Shown here: piece by piece, positions 39,474 to 48,081 of the stretch | Numbering within the stretch: position 1 is the stretch's first letter | Layout of the letters: each line of letters begins with the position of its first letter | NCBI RefSeq assembly: GCF_016592155.1 | Contig: NZ_AP024237.1 | Location: 1,178,001-1,242,000, forward strand | DNA: 64,000 bases | Source of the DNA: Mycobacterium heckeshornense | GTDB taxonomy: Bacteria; Actinomycetota; Actinomycetes; Mycobacteriales; Mycobacteriaceae | Direction: 5' to 3' | The notes under the pieces: generated by a model | Database searches by the model: none | What the model was told of the DNA's origin: nothing | Seen by the model: only the letters and a program-made list of their open reading frames with translations | Program-made: the position numbers and the translations under genes

Positions 39474-39510
39474 ATATACGTCAATGCCAATGCCGCGATG
39501 ATTTCCCGGC

Positions 39511-39542
39511 CTCAAGTCGATACCTACTCAAGTCGATACCTA
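39511..39542. repeat. Tandem duplication of 16 bp
   Basis: CTCAAGTCGATACCTA occurs twice in direct succession, without mismatch, in the divergent gap between the amidohydrolase and the VOC gene. It may be a protein-binding site or a slippage product. Confidence 0.8.
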
Positions 39543-39572
39543 ACGGAAGATGACGACGGCTGAGGAGGGCCC

Positions 39573-40045
39573 ATGCCCGCGATCACTCCGGCCCTATGGT
39601 TCGACGACAACCTGGAGGAAGCCGCCGAGTTCTACACCTCGGTCTTCCCCAACTCGCGGATCGAGGCGCTCAATCGCTTCACCGAAGCGGGCCCCGGCGA
39701 GCCTGGTGAGGTGGTCTCCGGCACGTTTGTGCTCGACGGCACCCGTTTTTCGCGGTCAACGGCGGCCCGCGGTTCCCGTTCACCGGAGCCGTGTCGTTTC
39801 TGGTCAGCTGCACGGACCAAGACGAGGTCGACTATTACTGGAGCCGGCTGACCGACGGCGGCCAGGAATCGCAATGCGGCTGGTGCAAGGACCGCTATGG
39901 GCTGAGCTGGCAGATCGTTCCTGAGCGGCTCTTCGAGCTGCTCACCGATCCGGAGCCGGCTCGCGCCGTAGCGGCGACCAAGGCGATGCGGGGCATGCGT
40001 AAGATCGTCATAGCCGATCTTGAAGAAGCCGTGGGCCAGGTTTGA
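39573..40045 (+). pseudogene. VOC/PhnB-like protein, frameshifted
   Basis: A 157-codon VOC-fold gene (3-demethylubiquinone-methyltransferase-like PhnB family) broken by one missing base. The first frame gives PAITPALWFDDNLEEAAEFY and GTFVLDGTRF; after the T-run at 39746-39750 the frame must shift to give AVNGGPRFPFTGAVSFLVSC, then WSRLTDGGQESQCGWCKDRY and GLSWQIVPERLFELL. Five T's in the run where six would keep frame. It abuts the TetR gene end to end on the opposite strand. Real decay or a base-calling error are both possible. Confidence 0.8.
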
Positions 40046-40678
40046 TCACCCGATCAGCCGGTCGATCCACTCGACCGTCGCCTCGATGATCGCGGTCACC
40101 TCGCCGCGGTCCTCGCACTCGGCCGCCATCAGCGACGACTCCGCCATCGCCGCCACCAGGATTCGTCGCAGCAGCTGAGCCCGCAGCGAGTCGTCCAACT
40201 CCAGCACCGACATCCAGCTGCCGAAGGCGGCGGTCATGCGTTTGCGCCGCGCGGTCTCAAACCCGGCCGGTGTGTCGTCGGAGACCAGCACCCTGGCGGC
40301 ACGGCGGTTCTCCCACATCGCCTCCAGGTACGCCCGGACGTGTAGCTCAAATGTGCGCCGTCGGTCGACCCGCTCGTCGGCTTGGTGCAACGCCGCCTCG
40401 ATATGGCTGTCGACGGTCTGGGCCATCTGCTCGAAGATGGCCAGAAACAGTTCTTTCTTTCCGCCGAAGTGGTGGTAGATGCTGCCGATGCTGGCGCCCG
40501 ACGCGGCCACCACATCGGCCATCGTGGCCGCGGTGAAACCCTTGGTCGCGAAGACATCGGTCGCGGCGTCGAGGATGCGCCCTTGGGTCGCATCCGTTTT
40601 GGCCCAGCGGCGGGCGGGAGGCACGTCGCCGCCGGCGTTCGCGATGCCCTCCGTCGGCGTGGGGACCGAAGTCGCCAT
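40046..40678 (-). CDS. TetR-family transcriptional regulator
   Basis: 210 residues. The N-terminal HTH reads RILDAATDVFATKGFTAATM then ADVVAASGASIGSIYHHFGG and KKELFLAIFEQM (about residues 25-75), the classic TetR pattern. The rest is a helical ligand-binding domain with VRAYLEAMWENRRAARVLVS. The start gives MATSVPTPTEGIAN; the longer open frame upstream is Arg/Pro-rich shadow. It is divergent from the Mce-associated gene pair (178 bp), which is its most likely target along with itself. Confidence 0.88.
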   Translation of the reverse strand: MATSVPTPTEGIANAGGDVPPARRWAKTDATQGRILDAATDVFATKGFTAATMADVVAASGASIGSIYHHFGGKKELFLAIFEQMAQTVDSHIEAALHQADERVDRRRTFELHVRAYLEAMWENRRAARVLVSDDTPAGFETARRKRMTAAFGSWMSVLELDDSLRAQLLRRILVAAMAESSLMAAECEDRGEVTAIIEATVEWIDRLIG

Positions 40679-40856
40679 GAGAAGACGGTAACGCGGCATG
40701 CCCTGCCGCAACCGGCAAAGAGCACGACGTCGGCCCCGACGTCGCCGCCTCGGGTCGGCGTCGCGGGGTCCGGACCGGCTGCTTGGACGTACGTTGGACC
40801 GTACCGGCAGCTGTGTGCCGGCGGATCGGTTTGGAAGCGGCCGCACAGGAGCGAAC

Positions 40857-41450
40857 ATGGCAGACGACGCGCAAGACGCGGAATTGAGCGGGTCGACCAC
40901 GGACGATAAACCGGACGGTGTCGGCGCGGCAGCCTTCGCCGGCCAAGGCCCGCCTTCGGGCTGGGCAACCCCGGCCGAGCGGTGGGCATTGGTCGCCGGG
41001 GTGACCGTCGTGGTGGTCTTGGGCGCCCTGGTGGGATGGCTTGGGTTCCGCGCCTACGAGTCCCATACCGCCGAGGTGCAGCGCAATGTGTTCCTCGAAG
41101 TGGCGCGGCAGAGTGCGGTCAACCTCACCACCTTCGACTATCAGCATGTCGACGCCGACGTGCAACGCATTTTGGGATCTGCGACCGGATCCTTTTACGA
41201 CAAATTTTCTCATCGATCGCGCTCGTTCGTTGACACTGTCAAACGTTCCCAGTCAAAGTCGGCCGGTACGGTGACCGAGGCTGGAGTGGAATCGCAGACG
41301 CGCGACGAGGGACAGGTGCTGGTGGCAGTTACCGTGAAGACCGTGAATTCCGGCGGGGCTGAACAGGAACGCCAGGCTTTTCGCATGCGTATCACCGTGA
41401 TCAAGATGGGCGACGGGGGCAAGGTCTCCAACGTCGCATTCCTGTCATGA
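40857..41450 (+). CDS. Mce-associated membrane protein
   Basis: 197 residues from an ATG after CACAGGAGCGAAC. A disordered, acidic head (about 1-40) leads to one transmembrane helix, ALVAGVTVVVVLGALVGWLG (about 44-63). The extracytoplasmic domain is the Mce-associated type: AEVQRNVFLEVARQSAVNLT, TFDYQHVDADVQRILGSATG, FVDTVKRSQSKSAGTVTEAG. Such proteins support Mce lipid-import complexes. It overlaps the next gene by 4 bp (ATGA). No mce operon is near, so it is an orphan pair. Confidence 0.85.
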   Translation: MADDAQDAELSGSTTDDKPDGVGAAAFAGQGPPSGWATPAERWALVAGVTVVVVLGALVGWLGFRAYESHTAEVQRNVFLEVARQSAVNLTTFDYQHVDADVQRILGSATGSFYDKFSHRSRSFVDTVKRSQSKSAGTVTEAGVESQTRDEGQVLVAVTVKTVNSGGAEQERQAFRMRITVIKMGDGGKVSNVAFLS

Positions 41451-42004
41451 CCGCACCGCATTCCGGCAAGGCCGAAAACCGCACTGGCGCAATGGACGGG
41501 GCGCCAGTATCCGGGCGCCATATCGACTTGTGGCGCCTGCTGGTCTATGGTCTCCTTCCCAGTCTGGCCTTGCTGCTTGGCATCGCGGCGGCTCTATTGA
41601 AGTGGCATGACTCCGCTGACCGGAACATAGACCTCGCGCGTGCCGAATCGGTTCAGGCGGCGAAGGATTCGGCGACGGCCTTGCTGTCGTTTACACCTGA
41701 CAGGATCGATCAGCAGGTGCATGCCGCGGAGGATCGGTTGACTGGCGGATTCCGTGACACGTACCTGCAAGTAACTCGGGAAGTGTTGGTTCCCAATGCG
41801 AAAGAAAAGCATGTCGCGGCGTCGGCCACTGTTCCCGCAGCCGCTTCGGTGTCGGCGACCGAAAACCACGCGGTAGTCCTGGTGTTCGTCGATCAGACCG
41901 TCACGATCGGCACGTCACGGCCGAACAACGCAACCTCCAGTGTCCGGGTGACCCTGGATAAGATCGGCGACCGATGGCTGATCTGCGGATTTGACCCGGT
42001 GTGA
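41447..42004 (+). CDS. Second Mce-associated membrane protein
   Basis: 185 residues. One helix (LLVYGLLPSLALLLGIAAAL, about 28-47) and a domain with ARAESVQAAKDSATALLSFT, RIDQQVHAAEDRLTGGFRDT and VLVFVDQTVTIGTSRPNNAT. It is the same family as the previous gene and overlaps it by 4 bp, so the two probably form a complex. It ends 13 bp before ephC. Confidence 0.83.
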   Translation: MTAPHSGKAENRTGAMDGAPVSGRHIDLWRLLVYGLLPSLALLLGIAAALLKWHDSADRNIDLARAESVQAAKDSATALLSFTPDRIDQQVHAAEDRLTGGFRDTYLQVTREVLVPNAKEKHVAASATVPAAASVSATENHAVVLVFVDQTVTIGTSRPNNATSSVRVTLDKIGDRWLICGFDPV

Positions 42005-42017
42005 GAGGGATCAGGCG

Positions 42018-42923
42018 ATGACCGAACCAGGCTGGATCAACGTGCAGGCTCCCGAAGTCGAGCTGAAAGCCCTCACCTGGGGACCAGTCGACGGCCCGAT
42101 CGCCTTGTGTCTGCACGGGTTTCCGGACACCGCTTATGGGTGGCGCAAGCTCGCACCCCGCCTGGCCGAGGCGGGTTGGCGGGTGGTCGCCCCGTTCATG
42201 CGAGGCTACGCTCCATCGTCGATTCCCACCGACGGCAGCTACCACGTCGGGGCGCTGATGGACGATGCGCTCCAGGTGCGCTCAGCTGTTGGCGGTACCA
42301 CGCGCGACGTGGTGATTGGCCACGATTGGGGTGCGATCGCGGCGACGGGTCTGGCCGCCATGCCAGACAGCCCGTTTGCCAAGGCAGTGATCATGTCGGT
42401 GCCGCCGGCGGCGGCGTTTCGTCCCCTGAGTCGAGTGCCCGACGTTGGTCGGCTGCTCGCCAAGCTCCCGCGTCAGATAACCCGCAGCTGGTACATTCTC
42501 TACTTCCAATTGCCTTGGCTACCAGAGCGTTCGGCGTCGTGGGTGGTGCCCCGGCTGTGGCGGCAATGGTCGCCGACTTATGACGCCGAGGAGGATCTGC
42601 GCCACGTCGACGCCGCGATCGGCACCCCGGAGAGCTGGCGGGCCGCACTGGGACCGTACCGGGCCACCATCCGTAATGCCCGTCCGCCGGCACGCTACGC
42701 CGCACTGCACCGGTACTGGACTGCCGCGCCGGTATTGCCCAGCTTGTACCTGCATGGCCGAGACGACGGTTGCGCCACGGCGGATTTCGCGCACTGGGCC
42801 GCACAGGTCCTGCCCGATGGCAGCGATGTGGCGATCGTCGACCACGCTGGGCACTTCCTGCAACTCGATCAGCCCGAAACCGTGGCCGAGCTGGTGTTGA
42901 CGTTCATCGGGTCGGCGCGGTAA
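42018..42923 (+). CDS. ephC: Epoxide hydrolase-type alpha/beta hydrolase
   Basis: 301 residues. The HGxP motif is in CLHGFPDTAYGWRKLAPRLA near residue 31, the nucleophile Asp in VVIGHDWGAIAATGLAA near 102 (GHDWG is the hallmark of epoxide hydrolases and haloalkane dehalogenases), acidic residue in LYLHGRDDGCATADF near 250 and His in VDHAGHFLQLDQPE near 278. It should open epoxides to diols; the ring-opening Tyr pair in the cap is not certain. It matches EphC (Rv1124), usually followed by Rv1125, but here by a 9-kb island. Confidence 0.85.
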   Translation: MTEPGWINVQAPEVELKALTWGPVDGPIALCLHGFPDTAYGWRKLAPRLAEAGWRVVAPFMRGYAPSSIPTDGSYHVGALMDDALQVRSAVGGTTRDVVIGHDWGAIAATGLAAMPDSPFAKAVIMSVPPAAAFRPLSRVPDVGRLLAKLPRQITRSWYILYFQLPWLPERSASWVVPRLWRQWSPTYDAEEDLRHVDAAIGTPESWRAALGPYRATIRNARPPARYAALHRYWTAAPVLPSLYLHGRDDGCATADFAHWAAQVLPDGSDVAIVDHAGHFLQLDQPETVAELVLTFIGSAR

Positions 42924-43057
42924 CCAGGCGCGCGTCGTTGAGCGCACGATACCAGGGCAATTCGTGCCTGTGTCAGGTGTTACGGCCGGAATGTCGGGTA
43001 AAGGACGACAACATCGCTGGCGAAGACGACATAGGTGGCTAAGGGAATCAGGATGCC

Positions 43058-43362
43058 CTAGCCGCGCTTTGCGGTCCGGCGCGACACCACGATTGTTAGC
43101 ACTGCAACAACCGGAGCGCCGTAAAACAACATGTCGAAGATTGGCACTGGGGGCCTTGGTGCGCACAGTATTCGTAGGTGCAACGGTCGGTCGACATCGC
43201 ACCCGCGAAGCCGATCGCCATCACCAGCAATGCCGCTGGCAGTGTCAGCAGCGCCAAGGTCCAGTTCAGTATTGCAAGCCAGCGACGGCCGTAACTTCCC
43301 TTACGACATGCGGATTGCGAGGACGGTCGCTCGGGCTCAGTGGTTCTGGCGGTCTCACCCAC
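43058..43362 (-). pseudogene. Small two-helix membrane protein, frameshifted
   Basis: A 101-codon gene with one missing base. The first frame runs from a GTG and gives the helix ILNWTLALLTLPAALLVMAI and GFAGAMSTDRCTYEYCAHQG. Past the C-run (G-run 43149-43153 on the plus strand) the frame must change to give VPIFDMLFYGAPVVAVLTIV and VSRRTAKRG, a second helix with a basic end. Restoring a sixth C repairs it. It follows the LppA-like lipoprotein gene by 15 bp and belongs to that module. Function unknown. Confidence 0.65.
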
Positions 43363-43377
43363 GGCGATAATGGTCGG

Positions 43378-43950
43378 TCACGGATGAGGCTGACTGCCGG
43401 ACTTCGACGTCGGTGTTGGTGTGTCGGTCTCCCGCATCCGGCAGTCCGATGTCACCGAAAAGATGGTCTGCACGGCAGTCCCAAACTCGAACTCGGTCCC
43501 GGATCCAGAGATGGCGAGGTCCTTGTTCCTTGGCTGATCTACGAAAACGTTGACAGACGTGGCACCGAACCGCGCAGCCCCGTCCTTGACGATCTGCACC
43601 GCCTTCGGCCAGACGTCGTCGGGGATCGCACGATCGAACACGATGTAGTAATAGACGCGCACTGCCCGCGTCCAAACATATTCGCCACCGCAGCCACCCC
43701 AGCTGTTCTCTTTAACGACCCATGTCATTCCGGGTACCAGCGCGGCGATCTTGCCTGCCATTTGATTCATGGCTGATGCGTACTCGGCTTTGGCGGTCTC
43801 AAATGATGGTTTGGACCGCAGCCCGTTCTCCAGCTCAGCCACCCGCTGCGGCCCCGGATTGCCGTGCGGCCCAGAATCAGCCGCCCCGCAACCGGAAATC
43901 GACATGCATACCACCATCCCCACAATTCCTGCCGCGATTCGAATCATCAT
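43378..43950 (-). CDS. LppA/LppB-family lipoprotein
   Basis: 190 residues. A signal peptide with lipobox ends SISGCGAADSG (Cys near residue 21), so it is a lipid-anchored surface protein. The mature part resembles M. tuberculosis LppA/LppB (Rv2543/Rv2544): ASAMNQMAGKIAALVPGMTW, DVWPKAVQIVKDGAARFGAT, and a C-terminal DCRMRETDTPTPTS. Function unknown. The start overlaps the stop of the DUF1023 remnant (GGAGGATGATG), the same order seen for Rv2542-lppA. The second ATG at 43947 is also possible. Confidence 0.78.
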   Translation of the reverse strand: MMIRIAAGIVGMVVCMSISGCGAADSGPHGNPGPQRVAELENGLRSKPSFETAKAEYASAMNQMAGKIAALVPGMTWVVKENSWGGCGGEYVWTRAVRVYYYIVFDRAIPDDVWPKAVQIVKDGAARFGATSVNVFVDQPRNKDLAISGSGTEFEFGTAVQTIFSVTSDCRMRETDTPTPTSKSGSQPHP

Positions 43951-44270
43951 CCTCCCGGGTGGGGATATGGCTTTAACGGGGTTGGCGCCATCACCAACTG
44001 CTTACCACCCTCCGGCAAATCGGCTATAACTGCGGCGACCACCGCCAAGTTGTACCCCGACATTCTCAACACCGCGTCACCGCCCGGTCCGATGACCGCC
44101 CGAGGATAGTCCGCGTGACTCAGCACACCCGCCCGCGCCACACCATCCGGACTGGTCCCCGCGGCGGTGGACAACTCCGGCATCATCCCGCCATAGGGGT
44201 CAGCACCCCAACCGTGGAATTGGGCAAGCGGTCCAACCTCGGGAATCAGGTCATGACCGATCGACCGCAT
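43947..44270 (-). pseudogene. DUF1023 hydrolase remnant, 3' part (interrupted by IS256)
   Basis: The C-terminal end of a DUF1023-type alpha/beta hydrolase. It reads SIGHDLIPEVGPLAQFHGWG, then GVLSHADYPRAVIGPGGDAV and RMSGYNLAVVAA, and stops in the lppA-like start. Its 5' side is the IS256 insertion at 44271. When the IS and one copy of GACCGCAT are removed, the frame continues without a break into 48830-48970. The remnant is homologous to, but clearly diverged from, the DUF1023 gene at 49649-51321. Confidence 0.75.
44263..44270. repeat. Left target-site duplication of IS256 element
   Basis: GACCGCAT directly flanks the left inverted repeat and is repeated at 48822-48829 at the right end. IS256-family elements make 8- to 9-bp duplications. 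Confidence 0.85.
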
Positions 44271-44310
44271 GGGACTGTCCGATAAACGGCGGATCTGACC
44301 TTGGCATCGG

Positions 44311-44911
44311 TTAGTTACCGGTCGGGGTGATCCGGCCGTTGAAGGTGATCGCAAACGCGTTCAGCGCTGGCTTGCAGCTGATTGCCCATCGTGCCTTACC
44401 GCGCCCGCTCGGATCGGGCGAACGGGTCACAAGATATAGGCATTTGAGGGCGGCTTGTTCGGTGGGGAAATGCCCGCGGGCACGGATCGCGCGCCGATAG
44501 CGCGCGTTGATTGCCTCGATGGTGTTCGTGCTGCAGATGACCCGGCGGATCTCCACGTCGTAGTCCAAGAACGGCACGAACTGGCTCCAGGCGTTCTCCC
44601 ATAGTCGGATGATCGCCGGATACTGGGCGCCCCACTTGGCGGTGAATTCCACGAAGCGTTCCTTGGCCGCGGCCTCGGTGGGTGCGGTGTAGACCGGGCG
44701 GATGTCCTTGGCGATCTGGTCCCAGTACTTGCGCGAGGCATAGCGGAAGGTGTTGCGCAGCAAGTGAATTACGCACGTCTGGATGACCGCGCGATCCCAC
44801 ACCGCACCGACCGCTTCCGAGAGCCCTTTCAGGCCGTCGCAGACCACCATGCACACGTCAGCGACCCCGCGGTTTTTGATCTCGGTCAGCACCGCCAGCC
44901 AGAACTTGGCG
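44311..44911 (-). pseudogene. IS256 transposase, C-terminal part
   Basis: The reading starts at the cassette junction and gives AKFWLAVLTEIKNRGVADVC, MVVCDGLKGLSEAVGAVWDR (second catalytic Asp), QTCVIHLLRNTFRYASRKYW and STNTIEAINARYRRAIRARG (with the catalytic Glu-type residue in TNTIEA). It ends FNGRITPTGN. With 48087-48748 it makes 421 codons in one frame, so the cassette went in without loss or duplication of bases. Confidence 0.88.
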
Positions 44912-44927
44912 AAAGCGCACGGGTTCG
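44911..44927. repeat. Left inverted repeat of recombinase cassette
   Basis: GAAAGCGCACGGGTTCG matches GAACGAGCACAGGTTCG, read from 48081 back to 48065 on the opposite strand, at 14 of 17 positions. The first base is shared with the IS256 sequence. Confidence 0.65.
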
Positions 44928-44958
44928 CGCGAAGGTGTGCGAGGTGGCGCCTGAAGTA

Positions 44959-46568
44959 TCACGAGTTCGGCAGACGGGCGGTGTCAACGTGGTCTGCGAG
45001 GTAGGCGACGACAGCTTCGTGGTGCATGCCGTAGGCAGCGGCGACGAGTTTCGCGTCGACCGTGCCGACGAGGTCTACCAGCCGTGTCGAGCGCAGGATC
45101 CGGGGCTGGATGCCGACCGCGCGCAGGGTGTTCTTGATGTAGCCGTCGGAGGCCGGCGCCCGGGTGGCTTTGGTCTGCATGGTGACCAACAGGTGGGAAT
45201 TGTTGCCGCCCAGCACCTTCCGGTGGTCGAGGCAGCGATGCAGTGCGGTCCAGGTCCACGGGTCCAATGGGGTGGGTTGTGGTCGGCGACCCAGCCGGAT
45301 CCGGCGGCGGTTGTTGTCGATGTCCGCATCGGTGAGGTGCTGCAGTTCTTGTGTGGTGGCGCCGTGCAGCAGGGCGGCCAGCCCGACGAACGCCTCGTGC
45401 GGGTGCACCTCGGGGTCTGTGCTCCACCGCTGGAACAGTTCGCGTTGCCGGTCGACAGGCAGCGTCGGGCCGCGGAATGCCATGGTCTGCGGCGCAGTCA
45501 AGCCTTTCGTGGGGTTGATGAGCATTAGCCGGCGGCGCAGACCGTAGCGGCAGAACTGGCGCAGCCCGGTCAGGTAGAAGGCACGCCGGCTGGGATGAGC
45601 GTGCAGGAAGGCTTCGATGTCGCCGACCTCAATGGTGGCCCAGTCAGTTTTGCCGCGCGCCATGGACAAGAACTGAGCGAAGTCACGCACGGCCCCAAGC
45701 CGGGCCTCGAGCGTGGGATGCCCGCGCGGGTGGGTGCCGGTGCGGCGGGCACGATCGCGGCTGGCGACCAGGTGCTCGGCAAACCCGGCCACCGCCTGGC
45801 GCAGGGGTGGGGGCACCGCGTCGATACGGGATTGGCGGCGGGTGGCGGCGCGGCGTTCCTCGCGATCGGTCGGTAACGCCAGTTGACGGGCGGTGAGGAA
45901 GTCCTCCAGGCCCGCGCGAGCGGAACGTCAGTGGCCACGGATTCCAGCAGGGCCTGCGGATGCACCGGGTGGTTGTCGGCCAATCGTGTGCCGAGCCGGG
46001 TCAGCATGGCGCAGGCGCGGTCGGGATGGTGGCGTCCGATGAGATAGGCGGCGAAGTCGCCGAGCCAGTCGGGTGGATTCTCGAGTGTCGCCGCAAGATT
46101 AGCCGCTCGGACTGGGATTCGATGCGGCGAGCGGGCCCAACATCTTTGGCACCGTCCCGCCCCGGTCAGTCGAGTGACCCGTCCGCAGTCGACACAGGCC
46201 GCATCCGGATTCGGTGGCCGGCCCGGATGTGAGCAGGAGCCACACCAGCCGGTGGTGGGTCGCAGGATCCGGCGTTTTCCGCAGCGTGGACACTCGGCTC
46301 GGTTGGCGTCCAAGCGTTGCCGCCGAGCGCACTGCCCGCAGAGGTCGCGGTCGACGAACAGCACTGGCGCATTGCAGATCCGGCAGGTGCGCGAACAGCG
46401 CGCGCAGCATCCGGTGTCCGGCCCCAGAACCCGCAACACACCGCAGCGCGGGCAGCGGTGTTTGATCGGTGCGTGACACCGCGCCCAGTGGCAACGAGCA
46501 CAAAGGTCACGCTCTGGTTTGCCGACCGCGCGACCACAGCACCGGCAGTCCCGGACCCGGCGGGTCAT
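44959..46568 (-). pseudogene. Zinc-ribbon tyrosine recombinase-like gene, frameshifted
   Basis: 536 codons if one lost base near 45908-45913 is restored. The N-terminal 150 residues contain about five tandem zinc ribbons with CxxC pairs (CRCCGRAVGKPERDLCARC, CPRCGVLRVLGPDTGCCARC, CRICNAPVLFVDRDLCGQC, CPRCGKRRILRPTTGWCGSC, CVDCGRVTRLTGAGRCQRC). The C-terminal half is a recombinase fold: VGDIEAFLHAHPSRRAFYLT, FVGLAALLHGATTQELQHLT, RILRSTRLVDLVGTVDAKLV and GMHHEAVVAYLADHV. The catalytic Arg of the first box is replaced by HGATTQEL. The start is 1 bp after the XRE stop. It could be an accessory recombinase with or without its own catalysis. Confidence 0.75.
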
Positions 46569-46569
46569 G

Positions 46570-46893
46570 CTAGATCGGCGGCATCGACCGGCCCCGCCGC
46601 GACGCTGGCGCGTCGTTGACCGCGACCTTGGCCGGCTTCGGTGAAATCTGTTGTGTGACAGGGGTGGTATCGATGTCAAACAGGTCATTGGGCGAGCATT
46701 CCAGTGCGGTGCACAACGCGATCAAGGTGGACAGCTTGATCTGACTGGGCTGTTTGGTGAACAACGCCGACACCGACGCCGAAGACAGCTCCAATCCAGC
46801 CTTCTCCGCCAGCAGCCGTTGCAGTTGGGCGCCGGTCCACACCTCCCGCTGGGCGGCGGCCATCCGAAGTTTCCACCTGATCTGCATACTCAC
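46570..46893 (-). CDS. XRE-type helix-turn-helix protein of the cassette
   Basis: 107 residues. The HTH is in GAQLQRLLAEKAGLELSSAS with VSALFTKQPSQIKLSTLIAL and CTALECSPNDLFDID (about 20-75), the Cro/C1-type Xre fold with the terminal NDLF phrase. A basic Pro/Lys/Arg tail follows. It lies between the two recombinase genes, overlapping the first by 4 bp and 1 bp from the second. It may set cassette expression or guide the recombinases. Confidence 0.85.
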   Translation of the reverse strand: MSMQIRWKLRMAAAQREVWTGAQLQRLLAEKAGLELSSASVSALFTKQPSQIKLSTLIALCTALECSPNDLFDIDTTPVTQQISPKPAKVAVNDAPASRRGRSMPPI

Positions 46894-47960
46894 TCCTGCC
46901 CGGTCAGTTCGCTCAGCGTCGCCGAGATCGCACGCTGATAGGCGTCTTCGATGAAGGTCTCCGACGGGCGCACATACCGCATGGTCGACGCGACCGTCCA
47001 GTGTCCTAAAAGCTGTTGAATGGCAACGAGATCCACGCCTCGCTCATAGTTGTGGGTCGCACAGGCACGGCGCATCCCATGCGGGCTGAACCACTCACCT
47101 TCAGGCCGGCCTTCCACTCTCATCAAATGCCGCAACCGGTTGCGGATGGTGGCCGCGGCCATTGGGCCGCCGGACTCATCACACAGCAACACCGGACTGT
47201 CCGGGAACCGGCCGCGCACATCGTCGAGATACCAGCGCAACACCAGATCCAGCCCGTCTAACATCGGCACCCAACGCGGCCGCGGCCCGGAGCCCTTGGC
47301 GCCCTTACCGAACCGCACATGCAGCTTGCCGAACGTGCCGCGCCCAAAATGCACATCCGAGCAGTCGAGCATCACCACTTCTTCCGACCGCAGCCCGGCG
47401 TGATACAGCGTGCGGAACAGCGCATAATCCCGCGCGGCCGGCGCATACTTGCGGGCAGTCGCAATCCGACCCTTCAGGAACTCGAAGAACGCGCCCACCC
47501 GCTCCGCCGTCGGCGGCGCCTCCGTGCTCGGCGAGTCGTCGCTGACATGGCGGGCGGCGTTGAACTCGTCCAATGGACAGGCCAGCCGGACCCCGAACGC
47601 CGCCTCGATCTCCGCGGCCTTGCGGACCTCAAGGAACCGGTGAAAGCCCTTGAACACCTGCAGATAATTGCGTCGCGTCGACACCGCCCGACCCGAACTG
47701 GCGAGCTCGCCCACCACCCGGTCGACGTCCTCAGCGGTCACCTCCCACGCCGGGCGCCCCAGCGCCACCAGCATCCGCTCCAACACACCGACGTCGTTGG
47801 TGATCGTCGATTCGGCGAACCCGCGCGCGGTCCACGACGCCACGAACGCCTCCACGCATTCGGCCTGAAACCGCTGCGGATCTCGCGTCTCCACGACCGC
47901 CGCGACCTCGCCGGTGATCACCCGCAGCCGCCCGTCTCCCACCGCGTACCTTCCTCGCAC
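46890..47960 (-). CDS. Tyrosine recombinase/integrase of the cassette
   Basis: 356 residues from a GTG. A SAM-like N-terminal DNA-binding domain (about 25-120, FVASWTARGFAESTITNDVG, RPAWEVTAEDVDRVVGELAS) is followed by the catalytic domain. The residues are all there: Arg in YHAGLRSEEVVMLDC, the Lys strand near KLHVRFGKGAKG, HGMRR in FSPHGMRRACATHNYERG, His in QLLGHWTVASTMRYVRPSE and the nucleophile Tyr. It should be able to cut and join DNA. No homology to phage integrases stands out beyond the family fold. It lies first in the cassette operon. Confidence 0.9.
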   Translation of the reverse strand: MRGRYAVGDGRLRVITGEVAAVVETRDPQRFQAECVEAFVASWTARGFAESTITNDVGVLERMLVALGRPAWEVTAEDVDRVVGELASSGRAVSTRRNYLQVFKGFHRFLEVRKAAEIEAAFGVRLACPLDEFNAARHVSDDSPSTEAPPTAERVGAFFEFLKGRIATARKYAPAARDYALFRTLYHAGLRSEEVVMLDCSDVHFGRGTFGKLHVRFGKGAKGSGPRPRWVPMLDGLDLVLRWYLDDVRGRFPDSPVLLCDESGGPMAAATIRNRLRHLMRVEGRPEGEWFSPHGMRRACATHNYERGVDLVAIQQLLGHWTVASTMRYVRPSETFIEDAYQRAISATLSELTGQE

Positions 47961-48064
47961 CTAGGGTTTCAAGGCAGTACCTTAACTCGCGGGCTTACAC
48001 CTGGAACATCAGCGACACGCCCGTAGACCGGAAAACCTCAGGCAGCAGCGCCAATCCGGGGAAA

Positions 48065-48081
48065 CGAACCTGTGCTCGTTC
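48065..48081. repeat. Right inverted repeat of recombinase cassette
   Basis: Plus strand CGAACCTGTGCTCGTTC, the partner of 44911-44927. Five further bases (CATAT) separate it from the IS256 sequence, with none on the left. This asymmetry is like the coupling sequence seen at Tn554-type insertions. Confidence 0.6.

Noticed and set aside
39573-40045. Programmed frameshift in the VOC gene
   Set aside because: There is no slippery heptamer followed by a structure, and the family is not known to use frameshifting. A lost base in the T-run explains it.
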